The position numbers and the translations under genes are program-made. Shown in pieces: positions 10,501 to 19,453 of a DNA stretch of 64,000 bases (position 1 is the first letter of the stretch; each line of letters opens with the position of its first letter). The notes under the pieces are model-generated. The model made no database searches. It was not told the origin of the DNA and saw nothing but the letters and a program-made list of their open reading frames with translations. Origin of the DNA: Nitrospira sp. (GTDB lineage: Bacteria; Nitrospirota; Nitrospiria; Nitrospirales; Nitrospiraceae); NCBI GenBank assembly GCA_024998565.1, contig JACOEM010000003.1:124001-188000 (forward strand), in the 5' to 3' direction.

Positions 10501-13500
10501 TTTGTGAATATGCTCGTGTTGCGGGAGACGGTTCAGGTCGATTCGACCGGCCGAGAACTCCTGGCGCTGACGAAGCGTACTCTGCTGGAAGCCCTCGATC
10601 ATCAGGACTATCCCTATGCGCGGCTCGTGTCGGACTTGCGACCGGCCCGCGATCGTCAACGCGCGCCATTGGGACAAATCCTGTTCGTGCTGCAACAGTT
10701 CAAGTTGCTGGCGGAACTCGATCGACGGCTGAGTGCCTCGCCGTCATCTGTCGCTGAGTCGTGCCTGCCTCCGTGGGAGGCCTATGTGATTCCCCAGCAG
10801 AGCGGGCAGTTCGATCTCTGCCTTGAGCTGGCCGAATCGGAGCAGGGCGTAACTGGTTACTTCGAATACAAAGACGAGCTGTTTGCCCCCGACCGGGTGG
10901 CACGGATGCAGGAGCATTTTGTCCGCGTGCTGGAGGGGCTTGTCGCCGACCCGGCAGCGCCGATCGGGTCACTACCTCTCATGTCGGAGTCGGAGTGCCG
11001 CGAGACGGTCCTGACGTGGGGACAGTCTCCGGAACTGCAGGAGCCGGCACAGTGTCTCCATCGTCTGATCGAAGCACAAGTGTCTCGCACCCCCGGCGAG
11101 ATCGCGGTTCGACAGGGCGACCAGGAATTGACCTATCGGGAGTTGAATGCCCGCGCGAACCGTGTGGCCCATTACCTTCGCCGGCGGGGTGTCGCGCCCG
11201 GTGTGGTCGTCGGTCTCTGCCTGGAACGATCGCTCAACTTGATCGTCGGTATGCTCGGCATTCTCAAATCGGGCGGGGCCTACCTGCCCCTCGATGCCGA
11301 TTATCCGACCGACCGCCTGGAATATATGCTGCGAGACAGTCAGGTCCGGGTGTTGGTGACGCAACAGGATCAACTCGCCCGGCTGCCTGCGACAAATCCG
11401 CATACGATTTGTCTCGATTCCGAATGGGACCAAATCGCCCGCTTCCCGGACGATACCATCGAAGGTACGGACGCTCCTGAAAATCTGGCCTATGTGATTT
11501 ACACCTCCGGTTCCACCGGCCAGCCCAAGGGGGTGATGATCGAGCACCGATCGATCGCCAACTATGTGCGGGCGATCACGGAGATCGCGGGTGTCCACTC
11601 GCGCGACCGGGTGTTGCAATTCGCGTCGATGAGTTTCGACACCGCCGCCGAAGAAATTTTTCCCTGCCTCACGACGGGCGCGACGTTGGTGCTGCGCACT
11701 CAGATGATGATCGATTCGGTGTCGGGCTTCTTGGATCGATGCCGCGACTGGCAACTGACACTGTTGGACTTGCCGACGGCGTACTGGCATGAAGTCGTCA
11801 CCCGGATGGAGTTGGAGCAACTGGCCTTCCCGGAGTCGGTGAAGACGGTGATCATCGGTGGAGAACGTGTCCTTCCCCAGATCGTGCAGCGGTGGGCCAA
11901 ATTGGTCGGTCCTAGGGTTCGATTGTTGAACACCTATGGGCCGACGGAAACGACGGTCGCCGTCACCTGGTCGGATCTCACGGGCCTCGGGCTGCAGGAG
12001 GAGTTGCACGAGGATGTGCCGATCGGGCGCGTGATTGCTCAGTCTTCCGTCTATGTCTTGGATCGGCATCGACGTCCGGTTCCGGTGGGTGTGCCCGGAG
12101 AACTCTATGTCGGCGGCATGGGGGTGGCGCGAGGCTATCGTGGCCGGCCGGAGCTCACTGACACGAAGTTTATTCCCGATCCGTTCTCAAGCCTTCCGGG
12201 GGCCCGTCTGTATCGGACCGGCGATCTGGTGCGCTGGCGACCGGACGGGCAGCTCGACTATCGCGGCCGTGTGGATCGCCAGGTCAAGATTCGCGGCTAT
12301 CGGATCGAGCTGGAGGAGATCGAAGCGGTGCTGAATCGGCACCCGGATCTGGAACGCGCGGTGGTCGAGGTGCGGGAAGATCAGCCGGGTGATAAGCGAA
12401 TCGTCGCCTTCATGGTCCCTCGTCCGCAGAACCGGCTGGGACTGGTGCAGCTACGCGAGCAGCTGCGGAGTCAGTTGCCCGCGCACATGATTCCTTCAGC
12501 CTTTGTCGAGATGGAGACGCTTCCCCTGACCGTCAATGGAAAAGTGGATCGTGCTGCGCTCCGTGTCGCTACGGACAGTCGCGCGAGCAAGGTCGATCTC
12601 ACGTCTGAGTTTCTCGCGCCGCGGACGCCCACCGAGCAGGTGCTGGCCGACATCTGGGGGGAAATCCTCCACGTGAAGGATGTCGGCGTGCATGACAATT
12701 TCTTCGAACTGGGAGGCCATTCGCTGCTGGCCACACAGCTGGTGTCCAGAGTTCAAGCCCTGTTCCGGGTCGTCCTGCCCCTGCGACAAGTGTTCGAGCG
12801 GCCGACTATTGCGACACTGGCCGAGGTGATTAAACGTTCTCAGGAGGGCGTAACGCAGCAGTCGGATCGGGACGGACGAATGATGACCAAAGCGGCGAGG
12901 GGAGCGCCGTTGCCCCTGTCGTTTGCGCAGGAACGGATGTGGTTTCTTTATCAGTTGTCGCCGACCGGCGCCGCCTACAACATTCCGGCCAGCGTGCGCT
13001 TGCATGGTCCGCTCGATCGGGCGGCGTTGCGTTGGGGTGTGGCTGAGCTGGTGCGACGCCACGATGCGCTCCGGACGACGTTTGCTACGGTGGATGGTCA
13101 GGCGCGTCAAATTATTCATGCCTCGTTGGATCCGCTCTGGGTGGAAGAAGATCTGCGCGGGTTGCCTCGTGAGATGCGTGAGGTTCGGGCGTTGGAACTG
13201 GCGACCGCCGAGGCGCGCCGTCCATTCGACCTCGGGCAGGGTCCGTTGCTGCGCATTCTGTTGGTTCAATTGGGCGAAGAGGATCATGTGTTGGTCGTCA
13301 GCACGCACCACATCATCTCCGACCAATGGTCGTATGGTGTGATCGCCCGTGAATTGGTGAAGTGTTACAACGTGTTCTGCGCGGGGAAACCCGTCGCGAT
13401 TCAACCGGAGCTTGCGATCCAGTATGCCGATTTCGCTCAGTGGCAGCGGACATGGCTGACCGGTGCGGTGCTGGCTGAGCAACTCGCGCATTGGAAATCC

Positions 13501-16500
13501 AAACTCACGGATCTGCCGGTGCTCGCCTTGCCGGCCGATCGGCCGCGGTTGCCCATCCATTCGTTCAAGGGCGATCAGGTCTCTCTCGACCTGTCTTGGG
13601 CGCTCGTGAATCGCCTCAAGCAGCTCAGCGTGCGCGAAGGCGTCACGTTGTACATGGTGTTCCTGGCCGGATTCTTCGGCCTCCTGCATCGCCTCACGCA
13701 GCAGCGTGATCTGGTGATCGGGACGCCGATCGCGAATCGAAATCGGCTCGAGATTGAGGAGTTAGTCGGCACGTTCGTGAATACGTTGGTGTTGCGGACG
13801 GATGTTACGGGGGAACTGACCTTCCGCGAATTACTGCGGAAGGTGAGAGACCTGTCCCTCGACGCCTATGCGCACCAGGACATCCCGTTCGAAAAGCTCG
13901 TCGAAGAGCTGCGCCCGGATCGCAGCCAGGGCGGGTTACCGCTGGTGCAGGTCCTGTTCAACTTCGCCAATACTCCCTTCGCCCGGACGGAGTTTCAGCA
14001 TCTGTCGTGGACCCCTTATGAAGTGAGTCGAGGGGCGGCGCAGCTCGATCTCGGCCTGTCGATCGACCCGTTGGCTTCGCGGAAAGCCTATCTGGAATTC
14101 AACACGGACCTGTTCGATCGCACCTCCGCCGAACGTTGGCTCGCGGAGTACCGTCAATTCATGGAGGTCATCGCGGAGCGTCCGGAAGAGAAGGTCGGAC
14201 GCGTGGCGATCCTCACGGAACAGGAACAACATCGGATTCTGCGCGAATGGAATGCCACCGAGAAGCCTGTCGATTGCGAAGCCTGTTTCCCGCAACTCTT
14301 TGAAGCGCAGGTCGACCGGACTCCGGATGCGATCGCCGTGGTGTTTGAAGGCGCTGAATTGTCGTATGGGGAACTGAATCGGCGCGCGAATCGGCTGGCG
14401 CATCGCTTGCGGGAGCAGGGCGTTGGGCCGGATGTGGTGGTGCCGGTGTTTCTCGAACGGTCTCTCGATTTGCTGATCGGTCTCCTGGCGGTCATGAAGG
14501 CCGGTGGCGCGTATCTGCCGTTGGTTCCCGGATTGCCGATCCGCAGGTTGGCGGCCATGATCGAAGCCAGTCACGCGGCGGTGCTTGTGACAGACTCGAC
14601 CCTCCTGGGCGGGCTTCCCCAACACCAGCTTCGGGTGGTCTGTCTGGACGGGGAGGTGGAGTCACTGACGCGATATTCGGAGCGTAATCCTGAGCCCCTC
14701 GCGAAACCCGAGCATCTCGTCTATGTGCTGTTCACCTCGGGATCGACCGGGCAGCCGAAAGGCGTCGAGATTGAACATCGCGCACTGGTCAATTTTCTCC
14801 GCTCCATGCAACAGGAGCCGGGCATCGGCAGCCGGGACGTCCTGCTGGCCATCACGCCGCTGTCGTTCGATATCGCCGGTTTGGAGCTCTATCTTCCGCT
14901 GCTGGTCGGGGCCCGCATTATTCTGGCCGGTCGTCTTCAGGCCATGGAGGGAGCGTGGCTACAGCGCGAACTCGATCAGGGTGCCGTGACCATGATGCAG
15001 GCGACGCCCGCCACCTGGCGGATGGTGTTGCAGTCGGGATGGCAGGGTGGACGACAGGTCAAAGTGCTGTGCGGCGGGGAAGCCTTGCCGCGTGAATTGG
15101 CCCAGGAGCTGCTTGCCCGAGCGGGATCGGTCTGGAATGTGTACGGACCGACGGAGACGACGATTTGGTCGACGTTGGAGCGCGTACGTACTGCTGAACG
15201 TACGATTTCTCTCGGACGGCCGATCGCGAATACTCAGGTCTATGTGTTGGATCTGAATCGGGAGCCGGTCCCGGTGGGAATTCCGGGTGAACTGTATATC
15301 GGCGGCAGGGGACTTGCGCGTGGATACCGGGGGGCTCCTCAGCTGACGGCGGAGCGATTCGTCTCCAATCCATTCCGGGCGAGCGAGCGGCTCTACCGCA
15401 CGGGCGACCAGGTCAAATGGCTGCCTGACGGACGATTGGAGTATATCGGGCGTATCGATTATCAGGTCAAACTGCGCGGATTCCGGATCGAACTCGGTGA
15501 AATCGAGGCGGTCCTGGCGGACGATCCGGCGGTGAAGCAGGCGGTGGTCATCGTGCGGGAAGATGCGCCGGGAGACAAGCGATTGGTGGCCTATGTGGTC
15601 GCGAGAGAAGGGCACAGTTGCGATCCGCAGGCGCTTCGACGGGCCCTGCGAGACATGGTGCCGGATTATATGGTGCCGGCGGCGATTGTGCCGCTCAACG
15701 AATTCCCTCTCACGCCGAATGGAAAGGTGGATCGTGGCGCCTTGCCAGCGCCGACGGCGGAGCCGGTGCATGACAGCGCCCAGCCGATCGAGCCCAGAAA
15801 TCGAGTTGAATTGCAGTTGGTGGCCATCTGGGAGCAGGTCCTGGGAATCACACCCATCGGGGTGCGCGACAACTTCTTCGCGTTGGGAGGCTATTCCCTG
15901 CTGGCGCTCCGGATGTTCAGCGCCATCGAGCAGACGTTCGGCATCCGCCTGCCGATGGCGGTACTCTTTCAGGCGCCCACGATCGAACAATTGGCCGATG
16001 TCCTGACCGGCGAAGGGTGTACCGTGCGCTGGCGATCGTTGGTCGCGATTCAACCGGAGGGAAAAAATCCCCCCTTCTTTGCGGTTCCAGGGGTCGGCGG
16101 CAATGTGCTCGTATTTGCCCGCCTGGCCAAGTTGCTGGGGGAAGGCCAACCGTTTTATGGACTGCAGGCCCGTGGCCTCGACGGAAAAGAAAAACCGTTC
16201 ATGCGCGTGGAGGAGATGGCCGCGCATTACATCGAAGAGATACGGTCGATTCAACCGCAGGGACCGTACCTCATTGGAGGAACCTGCACGGGCGGGCTTG
16301 CGGCTTACGAGATCGCTCAACAGCTCATGGCGCAGGGAGAGCAGGTGATTCTGGCTGTCATGGAATCCTGGCATCCACGGTCCTATCTGACGCATTGGAG
16401 TCGACCTCCCTATCTGCTCTGGCCGATCCTGTTTGTGTGGATGAAGATCACGACGTATCTGCGTCTCATGCGGAGACTGCCGATCCACGAGTGGCCGTCG

Positions 16501-16902
16501 TTCTGGCGAGGCAAGTTGAAACGGATCTGGAATCTCATGCACCATACCGAAGCGGCCGAGCATCAAGACGAGTTTCTGTACAAGGATCAGGTGACGTATG
16601 CCACCTTCCATGCCGTGGCGCGTTACGATTTGAAACCGTTCCGCGGACCGGTGTTGAATGTGATTGCTTCCAAACATCCGCTGACGAATTCCAGCGATGA
16701 TACGCGGTTGGTCTTCGGTGAATCCGCGATGGGCATGAGCCGGACGATCTATCTGCCGGCCGAAGATTCGGGGCGGTTATTTGTCGCGCCGCATGTGCAG
16801 GAGTTGGCGCACCATCTCAAGACGTTTTGGCAGGAAGCCTGGTCGGTGCTCCGGAACAAACCGGATGATCAGGGAAAAGGGCCTTCCTCAAGAGCCGCTT
16901 AA
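7540..16902 (+). CDS. Non-ribosomal peptide synthetase: FAAL-ACP-C-A-PCP-C-A-PCP-TE
   Basis: This is a 3120-residue assembly line. Residues ~1-575 are a fatty acyl-AMP ligase (YTSGSTSAPKGVM). An ACP at ~600-680 has its carrier Ser641 in FGLDSLM. Condensation domain 1 (~704-1150) has HHIAVDG at 829-835. Adenylation domain 1 (~1170-1675) is followed by PCP1, Ser1728 in GGHSLL. Condensation domain 2 (~1790-2220) has HHIISDQ at 1923-1929. Adenylation domain 2 (~2250-2740) has the pocket code D-I-L-Q-L-G-V-I-W, the classic glycine code. PCP2 has Ser2786. The thioesterase (~2832-3105) has GTCTGG, with Cys2916 where Ser is usual. Adenylation domain 1 reads D-T-E-D-I-G-T-V-A, whose two acids suggest a basic residue. 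No epimerase is present. The enzyme should build fatty acyl-X-Gly. GTG 7540 is the only start before the conserved region and its ribosome site is weak. The exporter and PPTase follow directly. Confidence 0.95.
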   Translation: MVRHPSVTIPPGETLLDVLRWRAEHQPDQSAYIFLRDGISPDTVLTYRQLDAKARSIAGHLQSRYAAGDRLLLVYPPGLEFVQAFWGALYAGLVAVPVPPPDAFRARVGVTRVQRIAEDAGVAGALSTNQILELVRAQEPAISLEQWLVCDAATPDSPAHWTSTHPVDSTLAYLQYTSGSTSAPKGVMVSHGNMTAQSRCITDAGCYDAYSVTLSWMPHFHDYGLVKGIIQPAWIGRPAYLMSPLTFLKRPLRWLEAIQRYQVTHSGAPNFAYRRCVETIAPEDRATLNLSGWQVASCGAEPIAHDTIDRFIEAFAPSGFRREAFFPAYGMAEYTLLISLKREGVAPTLLPLDPSALERGVVSEATAGVVPVRQVVGCGAPVGDTRVVIAHPETLSRCAAQQVGEIWLAGASTTQGYWNNPEETARTFGATLRDTGEGPFLRTGDLGFVRDGEVFVTGRLKDLLIVRGRNHYPQDIERTVEQSHRLFRGGGAAAFSVQDAGEEAVVVVQEVERQATALAIDEPATAIRSAVSEQHDLHVFTIIFIKAGSLPRTSSGKVQRRACRDQFLAGQLSILGKSVLPATPSQAQSTVVKIEDLGALSPDARRRQIVQAVQGMIADRLGCSREVIAGDRPIQLFGLDSLMAAEVSHCVEESFHVPLSLQQLLGGATLGDLAAIIEAGMLREGDELAAAGRTNLTAETVAPLSENQAALWFLSQLAPDSAAANVSVVLPLPFDVNQVALKQALDRLGERHAPLRTTYETKDEVPVQRIHDRLPLNWTVIDASTWDWVQLRREVLETAAVPFDLAQGPLWRASFFQGQRQAWLLVVAHHIAVDGWSMIHLVEDLKRDYASDGSLPQDGSNGLGSQPASYGEFISWHRALLESAEGGRLAQYWKAQLAGELPNYDMLYDRQPTTIEPSRYAWQAIHIDRGLTERLKAFAQAEGTTLYAVCLTALHVLLYRYTNVEDTAVVTPVFGRSRSRFARTVGDFVNMLVLRETVQVDSTGRELLALTKRTLLEALDHQDYPYARLVSDLRPARDRQRAPLGQILFVLQQFKLLAELDRRLSASPSSVAESCLPPWEAYVIPQQSGQFDLCLELAESEQGVTGYFEYKDELFAPDRVARMQEHFVRVLEGLVADPAAPIGSLPLMSESECRETVLTWGQSPELQEPAQCLHRLIEAQVSRTPGEIAVRQGDQELTYRELNARANRVAHYLRRRGVAPGVVVGLCLERSLNLIVGMLGILKSGGAYLPLDADYPTDRLEYMLRDSQVRVLVTQQDQLARLPATNPHTICLDSEWDQIARFPDDTIEGTDAPENLAYVIYTSGSTGQPKGVMIEHRSIANYVRAITEIAGVHSRDRVLQFASMSFDTAAEEIFPCLTTGATLVLRTQMMIDSVSGFLDRCRDWQLTLLDLPTAYWHEVVTRMELEQLAFPESVKTVIIGGERVLPQIVQRWAKLVGPRVRLLNTYGPTETTVAVTWSDLTGLGLQEELHEDVPIGRVIAQSSVYVLDRHRRPVPVGVPGELYVGGMGVARGYRGRPELTDTKFIPDPFSSLPGARLYRTGDLVRWRPDGQLDYRGRVDRQVKIRGYRIELEEIEAVLNRHPDLERAVVEVREDQPGDKRIVAFMVPRPQNRLGLVQLREQLRSQLPAHMIPSAFVEMETLPLTVNGKVDRAALRVATDSRASKVDLTSEFLAPRTPTEQVLADIWGEILHVKDVGVHDNFFELGGHSLLATQLVSRVQALFRVVLPLRQVFERPTIATLAEVIKRSQEGVTQQSDRDGRMMTKAARGAPLPLSFAQERMWFLYQLSPTGAAYNIPASVRLHGPLDRAALRWGVAELVRRHDALRTTFATVDGQARQIIHASLDPLWVEEDLRGLPREMREVRALELATAEARRPFDLGQGPLLRILLVQLGEEDHVLVVSTHHIISDQWSYGVIARELVKCYNVFCAGKPVAIQPELAIQYADFAQWQRTWLTGAVLAEQLAHWKSKLTDLPVLALPADRPRLPIHSFKGDQVSLDLSWALVNRLKQLSVREGVTLYMVFLAGFFGLLHRLTQQRDLVIGTPIANRNRLEIEELVGTFVNTLVLRTDVTGELTFRELLRKVRDLSLDAYAHQDIPFEKLVEELRPDRSQGGLPLVQVLFNFANTPFARTEFQHLSWTPYEVSRGAAQLDLGLSIDPLASRKAYLEFNTDLFDRTSAERWLAEYRQFMEVIAERPEEKVGRVAILTEQEQHRILREWNATEKPVDCEACFPQLFEAQVDRTPDAIAVVFEGAELSYGELNRRANRLAHRLREQGVGPDVVVPVFLERSLDLLIGLLAVMKAGGAYLPLVPGLPIRRLAAMIEASHAAVLVTDSTLLGGLPQHQLRVVCLDGEVESLTRYSERNPEPLAKPEHLVYVLFTSGSTGQPKGVEIEHRALVNFLRSMQQEPGIGSRDVLLAITPLSFDIAGLELYLPLLVGARIILAGRLQAMEGAWLQRELDQGAVTMMQATPATWRMVLQSGWQGGRQVKVLCGGEALPRELAQELLARAGSVWNVYGPTETTIWSTLERVRTAERTISLGRPIANTQVYVLDLNREPVPVGIPGELYIGGRGLARGYRGAPQLTAERFVSNPFRASERLYRTGDQVKWLPDGRLEYIGRIDYQVKLRGFRIELGEIEAVLADDPAVKQAVVIVREDAPGDKRLVAYVVAREGHSCDPQALRRALRDMVPDYMVPAAIVPLNEFPLTPNGKVDRGALPAPTAEPVHDSAQPIEPRNRVELQLVAIWEQVLGITPIGVRDNFFALGGYSLLALRMFSAIEQTFGIRLPMAVLFQAPTIEQLADVLTGEGCTVRWRSLVAIQPEGKNPPFFAVPGVGGNVLVFARLAKLLGEGQPFYGLQARGLDGKEKPFMRVEEMAAHYIEEIRSIQPQGPYLIGGTCTGGLAAYEIAQQLMAQGEQVILAVMESWHPRSYLTHWSRPPYLLWPILFVWMKITTYLRLMRRLPIHEWPSFWRGKLKRIWNLMHHTEAAEHQDEFLYKDQVTYATFHAVARYDLKPFRGPVLNVIASKHPLTNSSDDTRLVFGESAMGMSRTIYLPAEDSGRLFVAPHVQELAHHLKTFWQEAWSVLRNKPDDQGKGPSSRAA

Positions 16903-16933
16903 CCCGGACTATTCATGAATAGTCCGGGTTAAG
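16898..16933. repeat. 36-bp perfect palindrome at the synthetase-exporter junction
   Basis: Each arm is CTTAACCCGGACTATTCA and the repeat has no loop. It includes the synthetase stop codon and ends 26 bases before the exporter ATG. No T-tract follows, so it is not a standard terminator. It could act as an mRNA stabiliser, an attenuator or a DNA-binding site. Confidence 0.8.
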
Positions 16934-16959
16934 GCCAACGGGACAGCAGTCACCTCACC

Positions 16960-18657
16960 ATGATGAAACTGTATCGGTTTCTCCTGTTTCTGCTCCGCGA
17001 CGCCCGAAGCATGATGGTGCTGATGGTCCTGACCGGTCTGTTGGCCGGGCTGTCCAGCGTGGGTCTGCTCGCCGTCATCAACAAGCTCATCAACGGCGCC
17101 GGAGCGACGTCCGAACTGTTTGCAGTGGCCTTCATCGGTCTGGCGGTGCTGAAGGTCCTGTCGAACTATCTCTCCCAACTGTTGCTCGTCACCTTCGCGC
17201 AGAAAACCATCTTGAAGCTCGGGATGGATCTCTGTTGGAAAGTGGTGCGGGCGCCTTATCGCACGTTGGAACGCCGTGGCGCGCATGAAATTCTGGCCAC
17301 GCTGACGGATGACACGAATGCCATGGCCTGGGCGGTGAACGGGTTGCCTGGCCTGGCGATCAATGTCGCGATCCTTGCCGGCTGTTCCCTCTACCTTGCC
17401 TGGCTCTCCTGGCAGGCGTTTCTCGGCGTGGTTCTTTTGGCCGTGTTCGGACTGATCGGGTACCGCCAGCTGTATAACCGGGTGCTCCGATCTTCGATGG
17501 CGGTGCGCGATGCGAAAGGGGCGCTCTTCGAGCATTTTCGCAGTCTGACGGAAGGCATGAAGGAGCTGATGTTGCATCGCGGGCGTCGAGAAACGTTCGT
17601 CGAGTCGGATATCCGACAAGCTGCCGAAGCGCTTCGCTACCACAATCTGGTGACGACAAAGCAATACCTCACCACCGACTCCTGGACACAGGTGCTGTTC
17701 TACGGACTGATCGGGGTTATTCTCCTGCTCTTCCCCAGATGGTTGTCGTTGTCGGGAGAGTCTCTGACAGGGTATGCGTTCGCGATGCTCTACATGATCG
17801 GTCCGATGTGGGGTCTGCTCGGGATGGTGCCCACCCTCAGTCGCGGCCAAGTGGCGCTGGAGAAAATCGAATCGCTGGGGCTGGCGTTGGATGAAGGCGG
17901 TCGTGAGGGTGGCGCGGAGCGCCCGGTGAATCACGGCACGCAATCTCTGGAGTTCTCGCAGGCGATTTTTTCGTATGAACCGAAAGGTGAAGATGAGCGG
18001 TCGTTCAGCCTTGGACCGCTGGATGTGACGATCAGGACCGGCGAACTGGTGTTTATCATCGGAGGAAACGGAAGCGGGAAGTCGACCTTTGTGAAAGTAC
18101 TCACCGGGTTGTATTTGCCGCAGCAGGGAACGGTCAGGCTGAACGGCGAGGCAATCACGCCCTCGAACCAGGACTGGTACCGACAGCATTTTGCGGCGGT
18201 CTTTTCCGATTTCTACCTGTTCAAGAAACTGTTGGGGCTCGATCCGGCACTGATCGAGAGCGAGGCGGACGGCTGGTTGAAGACGCTCCGGATCCAGCAT
18301 AAGGTCACGATCCAGAACGGCGAGTATTCGACGATCAACCTGTCACAGGGCCAACGGAAGCGCCTCGCCCTCGTGACGGCCATGCTGGAAGATCGTCCGT
18401 TCTATGTCTTCGACGAATGGGCGGCCGATCAGGATCCTCAGTACAAGGACGTGTTTTACGGTGAGCTCCTGCCGGAGTTGCGGGCGCGAGGAAAAGGTGT
18501 CATCGTAGTCACCCATGACGACCGGTATTTTCATGTGGGCGACCGTGTGCTAAAACTCGACGAAGGCAAGATCCTGGAAACTCCGAACCAGGCCGCCTCA
18601 ACGGGCTCGACTCGAACGCCCCCGATGCTGAAGCCGGTGACCCGCTCCTCGGCATAA
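16960..18657 (+). CDS. Cyclic-peptide-type ABC exporter (PvdE/SyrD family)
   Basis: This is a 565-residue fused ABC transporter half. The first ~300 residues carry about six membrane segments. The ATPase follows, with Walker A GGNGSGKST, the signature region NLSQGQRKRLAL and Walker B YVFDEWAADQDP, the latter typical of the PvdE/SyrD group. These proteins move non-ribosomal peptides or their precursors across the inner membrane, so it most likely exports the lipodipeptide made by the upstream synthetase. It works as a homodimer. The gap to the synthetase is 57 bases and to the PPTase ten, suggesting one transcript. The start ATGATG at 16960 has only a weak ribosome site. Confidence 0.9.
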   Translation: MMKLYRFLLFLLRDARSMMVLMVLTGLLAGLSSVGLLAVINKLINGAGATSELFAVAFIGLAVLKVLSNYLSQLLLVTFAQKTILKLGMDLCWKVVRAPYRTLERRGAHEILATLTDDTNAMAWAVNGLPGLAINVAILAGCSLYLAWLSWQAFLGVVLLAVFGLIGYRQLYNRVLRSSMAVRDAKGALFEHFRSLTEGMKELMLHRGRRETFVESDIRQAAEALRYHNLVTTKQYLTTDSWTQVLFYGLIGVILLLFPRWLSLSGESLTGYAFAMLYMIGPMWGLLGMVPTLSRGQVALEKIESLGLALDEGGREGGAERPVNHGTQSLEFSQAIFSYEPKGEDERSFSLGPLDVTIRTGELVFIIGGNGSGKSTFVKVLTGLYLPQQGTVRLNGEAITPSNQDWYRQHFAAVFSDFYLFKKLLGLDPALIESEADGWLKTLRIQHKVTIQNGEYSTINLSQGQRKRLALVTAMLEDRPFYVFDEWAADQDPQYKDVFYGELLPELRARGKGVIVVTHDDRYFHVGDRVLKLDEGKILETPNQAASTGSTRTPPMLKPVTRSSA

Positions 18658-18667
18658 CGCAGGGTCT

Positions 18668-19453
18668 GTGCCTCGCGTGTCTCAACCCATGTCCGGATTG
18701 TCGATTCCCTCCAGAGATTCGTCGCCGTTGCCCGCTCTGAGCCGGCAGGATGTGCACGTCTGGTTCTGCCGTCTTGTCCGGCATGAGGAGCAACGCGCCG
18801 CTCTTGCCGCTCTGCTCTCGCGTGATGAACAGGCCCGCGCGGCCCGATTTGCCTTCGACCGGGATCGTCACCGGTTCATCCTGTCGCACGGGTTGCTGCG
18901 TGCCATTCTGGCCCGCTACGTCGGCAGAGAAGCCGGGCAGATTGAGTTCGCCAGCGGAGCCCATGGGAAGCCGGCTCTGACCGGTTGCTCCTGTGCCGGT
19001 CAGGACATTCAGTTCAGCCTCTCCCATTCAGGGGCCTACGCCGTGGTGGCCGTGGCGGCCGGGCGCGCCGTCGGTGTGGATGTCGAGGTGTACAGGCCGA
19101 ACGTGGATGCGCTCAAGCTCGCGCAGCGTTTTTTTTCGTCCGAGGAGTCACGGCAGATCACTCAGGCTCAGCAGGGTGCGCAGCTGTCACTGTTCTATCG
19201 CTATTGGACGGCGAAGGAGGCCTATCTCAAAGGGCGTGGGGTGGGGTTGTCTCTCGGTTTGGATCGATTCGAAATCTTGTTCGAAGACGGGTCGCCGCTC
19301 GCTCATGTGCGGATGACCGACTCCGGGGCCTTCGATACCAACTGGCAAGTGCAGTCGGTTTCGCTGGCCGATGACGTCTCCGGGGCGCTCGCCGTTGAGG
19401 GGCCGGCCTGCCAGGTTCGACTGTGTGATTCAAGTACAGGTCTGTTCCGTTAG
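18668..19453 (+). CDS. 4'-phosphopantetheinyl transferase, Sfp type
   Basis: The enzyme attaches the phosphopantetheine arm from CoA to the Ser of carrier domains, here predictably Ser641, Ser1728 and Ser2786 of the synthetase. Family signatures are present in order: GVDVE (magnesium-binding Asp and Glu) and YWTAKEAYLKGRG (W-x-x-KEA-x-x-K). With about 261 residues it matches Sfp/Gsp enzymes. It starts at GTG 18668, ten bases after the exporter; ATG 18689 is an alternative, since conservation begins later. The 3' end overlaps tadA by four bases on the other strand. It is the last gene of the presumed biosynthetic operon. Confidence 0.92.
   Translation: MPRVSQPMSGLSIPSRDSSPLPALSRQDVHVWFCRLVRHEEQRAALAALLSRDEQARAARFAFDRDRHRFILSHGLLRAILARYVGREAGQIEFASGAHGKPALTGCSCAGQDIQFSLSHSGAYAVVAVAAGRAVGVDVEVYRPNVDALKLAQRFFSSEESRQITQAQQGAQLSLFYRYWTAKEAYLKGRGVGLSLGLDRFEILFEDGSPLAHVRMTDSGAFDTNWQVQSVSLADDVSGALAVEGPACQVRLCDSSTGLFR

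Noticed and set aside
14959-16677. Long antisense open frames in the synthetase, the longest 572 codons
   Set aside because: They are by-products of high-GC coding sequence on the other strand; no motifs were found.
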